Source of the DNA: Paenibacillus agilis
GTDB lineage: Bacteria; Bacillota; Bacilli; Paenibacillales; Paenibacillaceae
DNA: 64,000 bases
Direction of reading: 5' to 3'
Assembly: GCF_007786455.1 (NCBI RefSeq)
Contig: NZ_VNJK01000003.1
Coordinates: 186,001-250,000 of the forward strand
In this document: in pieces, positions 34,326 through 43,591 of the stretch
Layout: each line of letters starts with the position of its first letter
Numbering within the stretch: the first letter of the stretch is position 1
The notes under the pieces: generated by a model
Seen by the model: only the letters and a program-made list of their open reading frames with translations
Databases searched by the model: none
Told to the model about the DNA's origin: nothing
Made by a program: the position numbers and the translations under genes

Positions 34326-34500
34326 CGCAGATACCACTCCTTTCATGGCTCACATTCGTTAATCATAGTAAGCAATTTCACTAACACACGCGTCCTTCGT
34401 TATATATATGGCTTAACCTCAGATCCTATTTCTTTGTGTGTACGGAACAGAGAGGGGAGAATATCCTTCTTTTGCTTAAAATATATATCAATCATACTGA

Positions 34501-34665
34501 GCGATTGCACTAGGACATCCGCTTGGCTGCACAGGAACGAAGCTGACAGCGACATTGATCCATGAGCTGCGCCGTCGTGGCGGTGGTTATGGTGTCGTAT
34601 CGATGTGCATAGGCGGCGGTATGGGGGCTGCGGGCGTGTTTGAGGTGTTTGGCGCTGAACGGTAA
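34501..34665 (+). pseudogene. fadA: Remnant of fadA (thiolase) 3' end
   Basis: The 54 codons read as the C-terminus of an acetyl-CoA acyltransferase: [20 protein letters not shown], then [20 protein letters not shown] with the catalytic Cys and glycine loop. A stop codon in frame directly before 34501 and the absence of any upstream thiolase sequence show that the rest is lost. In B. subtilis the order is fadN-fadA-fadE, so this scar sits exactly where fadA should end before fadE. Confidence 0.9.
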
Positions 34666-34720
34666 GGTTTGATGATATTTTATCAGTTGGCTATTTTGTG
34701 CGTGGAAGGGGCGTTGGGAT

Positions 34721-36496
34721 ATGACGAAGACGAAAATTGTAGGAGGCAGCTTTGTCATTGAGGATGTGGGAGCAGACGCGATCGTAACACCGGAGGATTT
34801 TACGGCTGAGCAGCGGATGATACAGGATACGACAAGAGACTATGTAGCGACAGAAGTTATTCCGCATGATGAAGAACTAGAGAAGCAGGATTATGCACTG
34901 ACGGTGAAGCTGATGCGCAAGGCAGGGGAGGTAGGCTTGCTTAGTGCGGATATTCCTGAATTGTACGGCGGACTTGGACTTGATAAGGTCAGCTCCACAA
35001 TCATTAGCGAAACGTTATCACCAGCTTCCTCCTTCGCTTTATCGATTGGGGCACATGTTGGAATAGGTACGCTGCCAATTGTATTTTTCGGCACACCTGA
35101 ACAGAAGCAAAAGTACTTGCCCGACTTAGCGACAGGTGAAAAGATTGCAGCTTATTGCCTCACCGAACCTGCGTCAGGGTCGGATGCGTTAGGGGCGAAG
35201 ACGACAGCGAAGTTGTCTGAGGATGGCCAGCACTACATTCTTAACGGCTCGAAAATTTATATTACGAATGCGGGCTTTGCAGATATTTTCATCGTGTATG
35301 CCAAGGTGGACGGTAAAGACTTTACAGCCTTTATCGTGGAGCGGGATATGGAAGGCTTTGCGGTAGGTCCTGAGGAGAAGAAGATGGGGATTAAGGGTTC
35401 CTCGACACGTCCGCTGTACTTTGAGGATGTGAAGGTTCCGGTTGATCATGTGTTAGGTGAGATTGGGCGCGGCCATCTAATTGCTTTTAATATTTTAAAT
35501 ATCGGTCGCTTTAAGCTGGCAGCAGGTTGTCTTGGTGCTCAAAAAGAAGCAATTGCTTTAAGTTCTCAATATGCCAATGAGCGTAAACAGTTTGGACGTG
35601 CGATTTCTTCATTCCCACTTGTCGCTGGCAAGCTGGCAGATATGAATATTCAGACGTATGTATCGGAAAGTATGGTATACCGCACATCAGGTCTTATCGA
35701 TGAACGCTTAAAGGACGTCAATGATCAAGATGCTGACTCTGGTACACAGGCTGCGAAAGCAATCGCGGAATATGCGCTCGAATGCTCGATCAACAAAGTA
35801 TTTGTCACGGAAGCGCTTGATTTTGTGGCAGATGAAGGGGTACAAATTCACGGCGGCTACGGTTATGTGCAGGAATATAAAATTGAGCGTATTTATCGCG
35901 ATTCGCGGATTAATCGTATTTTCGAAGGAACAAATGAGATCAATAGGCTGCTTATCCCTGGCACGCTGCTGAAGCGCGCGATGAAAGGTGAGCTGCCGCT
36001 AATCGCGAAAGTCCAAGAGCTGCAAGGAGAGCTAATCTCGCTTATGCCTGGGCAAACCTTTGAGGGAACGTTGGAACAAGAAGCGCATTTGGTAGCAGCT
36101 GCGAAAAAAGTGTTCTTAACAGTTGGAGGATTGGCCGTACAGAAATACGGGACTTCCCTGGAGAAAGAACAAGAGGTGCTTAGTTATTTGGCAGATTTGA
36201 TGATCCAAATTTATGCCATCGAGAGCACGCTGCTTCGTACCCGCAAGCGGATCGGTAAGGTAGGGGAAGAGAAGGCGAAGGCCGCGATTCAGATGACCGA
36301 AGTGTTTATTCATGAGGCATTTGCTAAGATCGAGCATATTGCCAAAGAAACGGCAGCTGCCATGGAGAGCGGAGATACACTGCGTACGCATTTATCGATA
36401 TTGAAGAAGCTCGTACGCCGGACACCGATCAACGCCGTTGGCTTGAAGCGGGAGATTGCGGCGCGCGTCATTCAAGCGGAGGGCTATATTATTTAA
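34721..36496 (+). CDS. fadE: Acyl-CoA dehydrogenase, FadE-type
   Basis: The 591-residue enzyme catalyses the first step of fatty-acid beta-oxidation. It has the CLTEPASGSDA flavin loop, ITNAGFADIF, the RKQFGRAISSFP segment and the catalytic Glu region HGGYGYVQEYKIERIYRDSR ... FEGTNEINR. A C-terminal extension of about 150 residues is typical of the long VLCAD/FadE form. AAGGGG precedes ATG 34721. Its natural upstream partner fadA survives only as a fragment, while etfBA lies divergently nearby. Confidence 0.93.
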   Translation: MTKTKIVGGSFVIEDVGADAIVTPEDFTAEQRMIQDTTRDYVATEVIPHDEELEKQDYALTVKLMRKAGEVGLLSADIPELYGGLGLDKVSSTIISETLSPASSFALSIGAHVGIGTLPIVFFGTPEQKQKYLPDLATGEKIAAYCLTEPASGSDALGAKTTAKLSEDGQHYILNGSKIYITNAGFADIFIVYAKVDGKDFTAFIVERDMEGFAVGPEEKKMGIKGSSTRPLYFEDVKVPVDHVLGEIGRGHLIAFNILNIGRFKLAAGCLGAQKEAIALSSQYANERKQFGRAISSFPLVAGKLADMNIQTYVSESMVYRTSGLIDERLKDVNDQDADSGTQAAKAIAEYALECSINKVFVTEALDFVADEGVQIHGGYGYVQEYKIERIYRDSRINRIFEGTNEINRLLIPGTLLKRAMKGELPLIAKVQELQGELISLMPGQTFEGTLEQEAHLVAAAKKVFLTVGGLAVQKYGTSLEKEQEVLSYLADLMIQIYAIESTLLRTRKRIGKVGEEKAKAAIQMTEVFIHEAFAKIEHIAKETAAAMESGDTLRTHLSILKKLVRRTPINAVGLKREIAARVIQAEGYII

Positions 36497-36702
36497 GAGC
36501 AGTTGAACCACTAGAGGAGATGACTGCATTTACATGCTTTACTTCATCTAATCAACTTCAGGCACTTAGACTGGACTTTTGGCGGGGCAAACAGTGGGCT
36601 GCGGCATGTTAGACTATCTTTATCCAAAACGCTGCGACAGAACGAACATCTCAGACCTCTTACATCGAAACGAAGCGTTAAGCAGATAAGGATGTGGGGC
36701 AT

Positions 36703-37359
36703 ATGAAAAAGTCAACTTGGCCGTTAGTGATCGTTGCTGTCTTTGCATTAGTCATTTCGGTGATGGCATGGAATCAGTATATTTTTACTCCAGATGCGCT
36801 GGGGGAGAATGGCGACGGATTAATAGGGGTAAAGCAAGGTGAAGCAACTACGTTTACTGCTCTGTGGACAGGAATGCTGTACGTTCATATCGTAAGCAGT
36901 GTAATTGCTTTGGTTATCGGAGCCTATCAATGGTTTCCACGGTGGAGGAAGAAATATCGTGGGGCTCATCGAAAATTAGGAATGTTGTACGGCATTGGCG
37001 TGCTGTTTGGTGGAATTAGCGGACTGTATTTAGCTGTATATGCGACGGGTGGCTGGATTTCTCAAGCGGGGTTTGGAGTACTTGCCGTATTATGGCTGTA
37101 CACGGTGTTTTATGGAGTACGTGCAGGCATTCAAGGCAATTTCCGTGAACATCGCAAGTGGATGCTGCGCAATTATGCGCTAACGTTTGCGGCGGTTACA
37201 CTGCGGATGATGATATTAATATCTGTCTCCTTGTTCGGTGGAGAGAATTTCTTAGCTTATTACGTTGTCATTTCCTGGATGTGTTGGGTGCCGAATTTGC
37301 TCGTAGCAGAGTGGATAATCCGCAGGAGTGACACTGTTCAACACAAGCTTGCCACGTAG
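36703..37359 (+). CDS. DUF2306 membrane protein
   Basis: The 218-residue protein has about six helices. The DUF2306 pattern is present: HIVSSVIALVIGAYQWFPRW, RGAHRKLGMLYGIGVLFGGI, REHRKWMLRNYALTFAAVTL. Conserved His residues in these helices suggest heme or quinone handling, but the function is unknown. ATG 36703 is chosen over GTG 36694. A terminator follows. Confidence 0.85.
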   Translation: MKKSTWPLVIVAVFALVISVMAWNQYIFTPDALGENGDGLIGVKQGEATTFTALWTGMLYVHIVSSVIALVIGAYQWFPRWRKKYRGAHRKLGMLYGIGVLFGGISGLYLAVYATGGWISQAGFGVLAVLWLYTVFYGVRAGIQGNFREHRKWMLRNYALTFAAVTLRMMILISVSLFGGENFLAYYVVISWMCWVPNLLVAEWIIRRSDTVQHKLAT

Positions 37360-37374
37360 AAGATTAAATAAAAG

Positions 37375-37414
37375 AAAAGGAGCAGTGTCCGTGACAGGAC
37401 GCTGCTCCTTTGTT
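37375..37414. terminator. Terminator between DUF2306 and ABC exporter genes
   Basis: AAAGGAGCAGTGTCC and GGACGCTGCTCCTTT form a stem of about 15 bp with one mismatch. It serves both convergent genes. Confidence 0.85.
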
Positions 37415-37464
37415 CGTTGGCATCATTATTATCTATAAAGATACCTTCGTAATTGTCCAAATTA

Positions 37465-39180
37465 TTAAGAGCTAAACTGCGCGTGATGCAAGCGGCTGTA
37501 AATCCCGCCAGCGGTTACAAGCTCATCATGCCTGCCTTGCTCGGAAATGCCTTCCTCTGTAACAACGACGATACGATCTGCGTTCTTAATCGTCGCCAAT
37601 CGGTGCGCGATGACGAGTGTCGTACGTCCAACAGAAAGTTCCGCCAAAGACTGCTGAATCGCCTGTTCCGTCTCGGTATCAAGAGCGGAGGTCGCCTCAT
37701 CAAGAATGAGGATCGGCGGGTTTTTCAAGAACATGCGCGCTATCGCTAAGCGCTGCTTCTGACCACCAGAGAGCTTCACGCCGCGTTCACCAACAACAGT
37801 CAGCAAGCCATCTGGCTGTGAACGGATAAAGTCGTCCAATCTTGCACGACGAGCAGCCTCCAAAATTTCTTCATCGGTTGCACCAAGCTTGCCGTACTCA
37901 ATATTTTCCCGAATTGTTCCTGCGAATAGGAACACATCTTGCTGGACGATACCGATCTGGCGACGCAAGCTTGTGAGCGTCATATCGCGAATATCGATGT
38001 TATCAATCGTGATGCTGCCCTTATTTCGCTCGTAGAAGCGGGGGAGCAGGCTGCACAGCGTTGTCTTACCAGCGCCTGATGGACCGACAAATGCAATTGT
38101 TTCACCTGCATGAATCGTCAAGTTAATCTGGTTAAGAACATTAGCATGGCCTTCGTAACCGAACGTTACGTTGTCATAACGGATATTTCCGTTTAGATGA
38201 GTGACCTCAATTGCATCCGGCATATCTGCTACATCCGGCTCTGTATCAATAATTTCGAGATATCGTTTGAAGCCGGCAATGCCTTTTGGATAGCTTTCGA
38301 TAACAGCGTTAATTTTCTCAATCGGTCTAAAGAACACGTTCGTAAGTAACAGGAAGCCGACAAACTCACCGTTTGTAATTTTACCTTGAAGGACGAACCA
38401 CGTCCCTGATATTAGTACAAATAAATTTCCCAATCGCATAAGCAGGTAGCTGGTCGAAATATTGAAGCCCATTATTTTGTAGGCCATCAGCTTCGCTTCA
38501 CGGAAACGCATATTGTTGACGGAAAATTGCTTCTTCTCATGTTCCTCGTTCGCAAACGCTTGAACAACGCGGATACCACCAACACTATCTTCCACGCGCG
38601 CGTTGAAATCCGCGATATCGGAGAACATGCGGTCAGCCGCTACCGTCATGCGCTTGTTGCACACTACGACCAGCCATGCCATAAATGGTACGATAATGAA
38701 AGTCATCAAGGCCAGCTGTACATTCATATACAGCATAATCGTAAAGGAACCGATCAAGGTCATGATCGCGATAAAAATATCTTCAGGACCGTGATGCGCG
38801 ACCTCACCAATTTCGAACAAATCATTCGTCATACGAGACATCGTATGTCCTGTTTTATTGTTGTCGAAGTAACGGAAGGACAGCTTTTGAATATGGTCGA
38901 ACAGCTTTTTCCTCATGTCTGTTTCAATGTTGATACCAAGCTTATGGCCCCAGTACGTTACTACATAGTTGAGTCCTGTATTGATGATATACAAGATGAG
39001 CAGCCCGAAGCATGCCCATGTGATCCATGTCCAGTTATTGCTTGGAAGTAGATCATCTACGACTCTATTAACAACGAGTGGGAATCCTAACTCTAAAATA
39101 GCAGCGATCACAGCACATGAAAAATCGAGTATAAACAAACCGCGATAAGGACGGTAGTACGAGAAAAATCGTTTTAACAT
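37465..39180 (-). CDS. ABC exporter, fused permease-ATPase (MsbA/YfiB-type)
   Basis: The half-transporter of about 571 residues has six membrane helices (1-320), then the nucleotide-binding domain: Walker A GPSGAGKTT, Q-loop, signature LSGGQKQR, Walker B ILILDEATSALD, H-loop AHR. ATG 39180 begins MLKRFFSYYRPYRG; a GTG 15 nt earlier touches the AAAGGAG. A near-consensus Fur box lies about 55 bp upstream, so it is probably iron-regulated and may export a siderophore or metal-related compound (inference). It functions as a homodimer or with a partner not seen here. Confidence 0.9.
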   Translation of the reverse strand: MLKRFFSYYRPYRGLFILDFSCAVIAAILELGFPLVVNRVVDDLLPSNNWTWITWACFGLLILYIINTGLNYVVTYWGHKLGINIETDMRKKLFDHIQKLSFRYFDNNKTGHTMSRMTNDLFEIGEVAHHGPEDIFIAIMTLIGSFTIMLYMNVQLALMTFIIVPFMAWLVVVCNKRMTVAADRMFSDIADFNARVEDSVGGIRVVQAFANEEHEKKQFSVNNMRFREAKLMAYKIMGFNISTSYLLMRLGNLFVLISGTWFVLQGKITNGEFVGFLLLTNVFFRPIEKINAVIESYPKGIAGFKRYLEIIDTEPDVADMPDAIEVTHLNGNIRYDNVTFGYEGHANVLNQINLTIHAGETIAFVGPSGAGKTTLCSLLPRFYERNKGSITIDNIDIRDMTLTSLRRQIGIVQQDVFLFAGTIRENIEYGKLGATDEEILEAARRARLDDFIRSQPDGLLTVVGERGVKLSGGQKQRLAIARMFLKNPPILILDEATSALDTETEQAIQQSLAELSVGRTTLVIAHRLATIKNADRIVVVTEEGISEQGRHDELVTAGGIYSRLHHAQFSS

Positions 39181-39233
39181 GGAAATGCGTTTCACTCCTT
39201 TGGCTACTGTGCATATGGTTAAAGATAACTAAT

Positions 39234-39248
39234 TGATAATCGTTATCA
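39234..39248. promoter_or_regulatory. Fur box upstream of the ABC exporter
   Basis: TGATAATCGTTATCA matches the Bacillus Fur 7-1-7 consensus TGATAATNATTATCA at all but one position. It lies in the promoter region of the minus-strand exporter gene and about 135 bp past the nrdB-type stop, so the exporter is the likely target. Confidence 0.75.
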
Positions 39249-39310
39249 ATGGTAGCATCAATTGTATAGGATGTCTACAAATCTCATGAATATTAATGAG
39301 GTGTTATTTT

Positions 39311-39352
39311 AAAAAAAGAGCAGCGCCACCAATGTGACTCTGCTCTTTCTGA
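39311..39352. terminator. Terminator after the ribonucleotide reductase operon
   Basis: AAAGAGCAG and CTGCTCTTT pair; on the minus strand the stem is followed by TTTTTTTAAAAT. Confidence 0.85.
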
Positions 39353-39381
39353 ATGTAATAGATAAATAAAATAATTACAGC

Positions 39382-40434
39382 TTACAGCTCGTCGAAACCG
39401 TTGTCGTCGCCAGCTTTTGCGTACGTGCGAGACTTCGCTTCAAAGAAGTCAGTCTTCGTTGCATTCAAAGCTTCGTCAGAGAATGGCTTAATCCAAGGCA
39501 TGCAGTTCACATCAACGCCTTCATAGGCTTTGTCCATACCCATGAGAGCAAGGCGGCGGTTCGCGATATGCTTGATGTAGTCAGACAATTCACGAAGGTC
39601 AATACCGCTAATGTTTTTAAGCGTGTAATGTGCCCAGTTCGTTTCCAATTGTACAGCGCGCTCAATTGTATCATATACAAATTTGCGGTTTGCTTCTGTA
39701 TCCAACTCTGGGAAGTCGCGCATCAACTGCTTGAACACTTCACCGAAGAAGTAGCAGTGCTGGTTCTCATCACGTTGAATGTAAGAGATCATTTGGCTCG
39801 TACCCATCATCTTCTGATCGCGTGCCATGTTGTAGAAGAAGGCAAACGTTGAATAGAAGAAGATGCCTTCAAGAATCAAATCCGCAACCAACGATTCGAA
39901 GAACGTTTGTGGAGTCGGATTGTTACGGAAAGACTGATAAATATCAGCGATAAAGCGATTGCGCTCAAGCAATACTTCATCGTGTTTCCAGTACTCGAAA
40001 ATTTCTTTCTGTTCCTGCTCTGAAACGATAGAAGAAAGAACATAAGAGTACGATTGATTATGAACAACTTCTTGCTGCGCGATAATTGCAGAAATCGCTT
40101 CAAGCGAAGAGTCTGTAAAGTACTGCTTCACGTCGCCAACGTACATCGTCTGCATGGAGTCTAGAACAGCAAGTAAGGAAATGTTGATTTTGAATGCACG
40201 GCGCTCTTCTTCAGACAATTGAGCAAACTGCTGTGCATCTTTGTTCATTGGAATTTCGTCTGCGATCCAATGATTCAATAGCAATACTTTGTACAGCTTG
40301 TACATATGTGGCATGCGAATATCGTCCCAGTTCAAAATACCGGAGCATTCGCCCATAATAATACGAGTCGATTGGTTAGGTGCCGATGTATTAAAGATCG
40401 ACTGGCGCTTCAAATCTTGTTCTAACAAGCTCAT
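39382..40434 (-). CDS. nrdB: Class I ribonucleotide reductase beta subunit
   Basis: The 350-residue protein houses the metal-radical cofactor. Ligand candidates are D92, E122 and H125 (QQEVVHNQSY, with Y129 as likely radical Tyr), plus a later Glu in LILEGIFFYS and RDENQHCYFF. The tail GDDNGFDEL is the usual peptide that docks on the alpha subunit. The ATG at 40434 starts MSLLEQDLKRQSIFN; the longer upstream frame is not protein-like. It follows nrdA by about 210 bp in the same direction. Ia versus Ib was not settled. Confidence 0.9.
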   Translation of the reverse strand: MSLLEQDLKRQSIFNTSAPNQSTRIIMGECSGILNWDDIRMPHMYKLYKVLLLNHWIADEIPMNKDAQQFAQLSEEERRAFKINISLLAVLDSMQTMYVGDVKQYFTDSSLEAISAIIAQQEVVHNQSYSYVLSSIVSEQEQKEIFEYWKHDEVLLERNRFIADIYQSFRNNPTPQTFFESLVADLILEGIFFYSTFAFFYNMARDQKMMGTSQMISYIQRDENQHCYFFGEVFKQLMRDFPELDTEANRKFVYDTIERAVQLETNWAHYTLKNISGIDLRELSDYIKHIANRRLALMGMDKAYEGVDVNCMPWIKPFSDEALNATKTDFFEAKSRTYAKAGDDNGFDEL

Positions 40435-40647
40435 GAAGGAGCACGTCCTTTCTGCGTAACAATAATAATAGAAATAAGATAGAGATGAAATAGGGAAGCA
40501 AAAGCATATATCATAAAGTTTCGAATGCGAAACCGTTTGTCCAAAGGAAGGGCACAAGAGGAAGGCGTTAGCCAGTAACTCATTGTGCCCTATTATCATA
40601 TATACGTGTTCGTTTAAAAAGCGTGAAAGCTTATCAATCTTTAGCTA

Positions 40648-43005
40648 TTAAGAGCTGCAAGATTCACATTCTTCAACCGTCAATGCTTGGCTGCGCACGT
40701 AGTACGTAGACTTCATGCCATCGCGCCATGCGTGAAGATGTAGCTCAAGGAACTCAACTGCACGAATGTCAGGACGAACGTACAAGTTGAAGCTTTGGCC
40801 TTGATCAATATGACGCTGACGAGCAGCTGCCATACGGATAGATGCATGTTGGTCAAGACGGAATGCCGTCTTGTAGAACCACATCGTCTTGTCGGACAAG
40901 TCTGGAGCCGGATTCGCAATCTTGTAAGTTGTTTTCTCTTCGTAGCTCAACAACTCATATACAGGGTCAATACTTGCTGTAGAACCTGCAATGATGGACG
41001 TAGAGCCATTTGGTGCTACTGCCATCAACCAGCCATTGCGCATACCGTTCTCACGAACGTCTGCCGCCAACTGCTGCCATTGCTCAGTTGTAATAAATTC
41101 ACCAACGCGAGTTCCTGTTGTATACTCACGATCTTCGAAGTAGCCGCCATTTTCCCACTCGGAACCAGGGAAGAGCTCGTAAGTTCCTTTTTCCTTCGCC
41201 AACTCCATGCTGGAGCGAATAGCCAAGAAGTTAATGCGCTCATAAAGATTGTCATTGAACGTAACCGCTTTGTCGGATTCCCAAGCAATTCCTTCAAGTG
41301 CAAGCAAGTGATGCAGACCGAATGTACCAAGACCGATTGCACGGTAGCGGCGGTTCGTGTGCTGTGCTTGCAATACTTCAATATTGTTAATGTCGATAAC
41401 ATTATCGAGCATACGAACCTGAATCGGTACAAGGCGGTCCAATACGTCAGCACGTACGGCACGAGCCAAGTGAATGGAGTTCAAGTTACATACAACAAAG
41501 TCACCAGGTGTTTTCGTAATTACAATGCGTGTTTGGCCGTCTTTCGTTACGAGCTCTTCGTGCTCAACAACGGTAGCGGACATGTTTTGGAAAATCTCTG
41601 TACACAAGTTCGAGCTGTAAATCATACCGTGACCTTTGTTCGGGTTCGCACGGTTGGCAGCGTCTTTGTAGAACATGTAAGGTGTACCTGTCTCAAGCTG
41701 AGACTTCAATACACGCTTCATAATGTCGATTGCCGGCAGCGTAATGCGGGACAGTTGAATGTTAGCTACTGCCTCAGCATACTTTTCACGGAATGTGCCT
41801 TCGCCGAACTTCTCATCATAGAAGTCTTCCAAACCAAGTGGTCGACCATTCGCATCGGTCCAACCCATTACTTTCTTAATTTCGTGTGGGCAGAACAGGT
41901 GCCAGTCTTCACGCTTCTCCACAGCTTCCATGAATAGATCCGGAATAGAAATACCGTGGAAAATGTCATGCGCACGCATGCGCTCATCCCCGTTGTTCAA
42001 CTTTAAGTCGAGGAAGGACAGGATATCTTTATGATACACATCTAAGTAAACAGCGATTGCGCCTTTACGCGTACCCAATTGGTCAACGCTTACTGCTGTA
42101 TTGTTCAGCTGGCGAATCCATGGGATTACGCCGGAGCTTGTATTTTTATGTCCGCGAATATCGGAACCGCGAGCACGTACTTTACCTAAGTAAACGCCGA
42201 TACCGCCGCCCATTTTGCTAAGACGAGCTACGTCTGTATTGGAATCGAAAATACCTTCCAAGGAGTCGTCGATCGTATCGATGAAGCAGCTGGAAAGCTG
42301 ACCAGCGACTTTCTTACCAGCATTCGCCATCGTTGGCGTTGCTGCTGTCATGTACAAGTTACTCATTGCCCAGTACGCTTCTTTAGCAAGCTCTACACGG
42401 CGCTCCGCAGGCTCTTGGTGCATCAAGTACATGGCGATAACCATGTAGCGCTCTTGTGGAAGCTCCATCGTACGAGTATCGAAGTCAGTAGCCAAGTAAC
42501 GCTCACGAAGCGTCAAAAGGCCGATATAGTCGAACAACTCATCACATACAGGCTCGATCGCAGCACCCAGATCACGAATCTCCTCTGGAGTGTATGCATC
42601 AAGTAGTTCTTGACGGTACACACCGATTTCGACGAGGCGTTTGATCAATTTATAGAAATCGCCATATGGCTTGTCTGGATAAGCTTTGTAGTTGCGATGT
42701 ACGGCTGCTTCTTTGTACAGTTTCGTCAATAGGGAACGCGCAGCGACGAACTTCCAGTCCGGCTCTTCACGGGATACGAGCTCCAGCGCAGACATAATGC
42801 CAGCTTGTGTAATTTCTGCAGCTTGTACACTAGAAGAACGAAGCTTCGTAAGCACACTGCGGTGCCAGCGCTCGATCTCAAGATGCGGGTAATCCTCCAT
42901 AATACGTTCACCGTATACACGGATACGATTGGCATCGAAGGCAAGAGAGCGGTTGTTAGGCTTAAGTACCGTCTGCACGGTATGAGCAGTATTGGTTGAA
43001 TACAT
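40648..43005 (-). CDS. nrdA: Class I ribonucleotide reductase alpha subunit
   Basis: The 785-residue catalytic subunit reduces NDPs to dNDPs. It has an N-terminal ATP-cone-like region (from VLKPNNRSLAFDANRIRVYG), SSCFIDTIDDSLEGIFD, SKMGGGIGVYLGKVRARGSD, active-site NLCTEIFQ and NLNSIHLARA, and the C-terminal redox pair ECESCSS that shuttles electrons from thioredoxin. ATG 43005 has GGAGGAGGAA 8 nt upstream. A long structured hairpin sits in its upstream region (43150-43212). It forms an operon with nrdB. Confidence 0.93.
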   Translation of the reverse strand: MYSTNTAHTVQTVLKPNNRSLAFDANRIRVYGERIMEDYPHLEIERWHRSVLTKLRSSSVQAAEITQAGIMSALELVSREEPDWKFVAARSLLTKLYKEAAVHRNYKAYPDKPYGDFYKLIKRLVEIGVYRQELLDAYTPEEIRDLGAAIEPVCDELFDYIGLLTLRERYLATDFDTRTMELPQERYMVIAMYLMHQEPAERRVELAKEAYWAMSNLYMTAATPTMANAGKKVAGQLSSCFIDTIDDSLEGIFDSNTDVARLSKMGGGIGVYLGKVRARGSDIRGHKNTSSGVIPWIRQLNNTAVSVDQLGTRKGAIAVYLDVYHKDILSFLDLKLNNGDERMRAHDIFHGISIPDLFMEAVEKREDWHLFCPHEIKKVMGWTDANGRPLGLEDFYDEKFGEGTFREKYAEAVANIQLSRITLPAIDIMKRVLKSQLETGTPYMFYKDAANRANPNKGHGMIYSSNLCTEIFQNMSATVVEHEELVTKDGQTRIVITKTPGDFVVCNLNSIHLARAVRADVLDRLVPIQVRMLDNVIDINNIEVLQAQHTNRRYRAIGLGTFGLHHLLALEGIAWESDKAVTFNDNLYERINFLAIRSSMELAKEKGTYELFPGSEWENGGYFEDREYTTGTRVGEFITTEQWQQLAADVRENGMRNGWLMAVAPNGSTSIIAGSTASIDPVYELLSYEEKTTYKIANPAPDLSDKTMWFYKTAFRLDQHASIRMAAARQRHIDQGQSFNLYVRPDIRAVEFLELHLHAWRDGMKSTYYVRSQALTVEECESCSS

Positions 43006-43591
43006 AGGTTGTTCCTCCTCCACATAAATCCGTACTATCCTGCGTCATGTACATCCATATCATAAGCTGTCATTCAGCTAATCCTTCTATAAATAGTAGG
43101 CATTAGGCATGATACAGCGTTCTAACCGTCCGTCATGAGTCATAAGGAAGCCTCTTTGCTGCATAGACGTGACTGTCGGATCGTTCCGAACAGGTGTTAG
43201 CAGCAAAGAGGCGTACTATTGTTATAAATTGCGCATACTGAATGTACCCTTATTCTCTAAAGGGCTGTGTTACTCATTAACGTTGTCTTGGGTGGCTGTC
43301 CTGGGACAGCTTGTCTAAGTCCAACGCGACCTTGGCAAGGTTATCATGTAGTAAAAATAGAGCACTCTGAACTTCCTGCGAGGTCGATAAAATGGTTCAT
43401 CCATATCAGTAATCAAGTTGTTAATATACTACATGAAATAAGGGGAAGTAAATAGGACTGAGTGACATTAATCATACCATATTGGGCTAAACCTTTGGTG
43501 CCATTGGCTTTAATTCGAGAGAAATTTTTTTTGGAAATGATGAGCTTCACCATGTGTCATTTTGAACACTGAAATTGTAGCAGCTCGATGC
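43006..43591. other. Long upstream region of nrdA
   Basis: No gene is supported. It holds the 63-nt hairpin at 43150-43212 and a small GCTGTCC/GGACAGC hairpin at about 43292-43308. I could not confirm NrdR boxes or a cobalamin riboswitch. Confidence 0.4.
43150..43212 (-). promoter_or_regulatory. Structured leader hairpin upstream of nrdA
   Basis: Perfect 13-bp arms GCCTCTTTGCTGC (43150-43162) and GCAGCAAAGAGGC (43200-43212) enclose a smaller CTGT-GGA/TCC-ACAG stem. There is no T-run, so a simple terminator is unlikely. It could be a cis-acting element in the nrdA 5' leader. Confidence 0.45.

Noticed and set aside
34510-34758. 82-codon minus-strand frame
   Set aside because: Antisense of the fadA remnant and of the start of fadE.
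40435-40599. N-terminal extension of nrdB
   Set aside because: The added 55 residues are Cys/Phe/Tyr-rich and unlike any reductase start; ATG 40434 starts the normal protein.
40795-41937. 380-codon plus-strand open frame
   Set aside because: It lies entirely opposite nrdA, with Cys-rich and low-complexity content typical of antisense frames.
43267-43455. 62-codon plus-strand frame in the nrdA upstream region
   Set aside because: No ribosome site and no protein-like pattern.
43006-43591. Possible cobalamin riboswitch or NrdR boxes before nrdA
   Set aside because: I could not find the conserved B12-box or paired NrdR motifs by eye; only the hairpins are supported.
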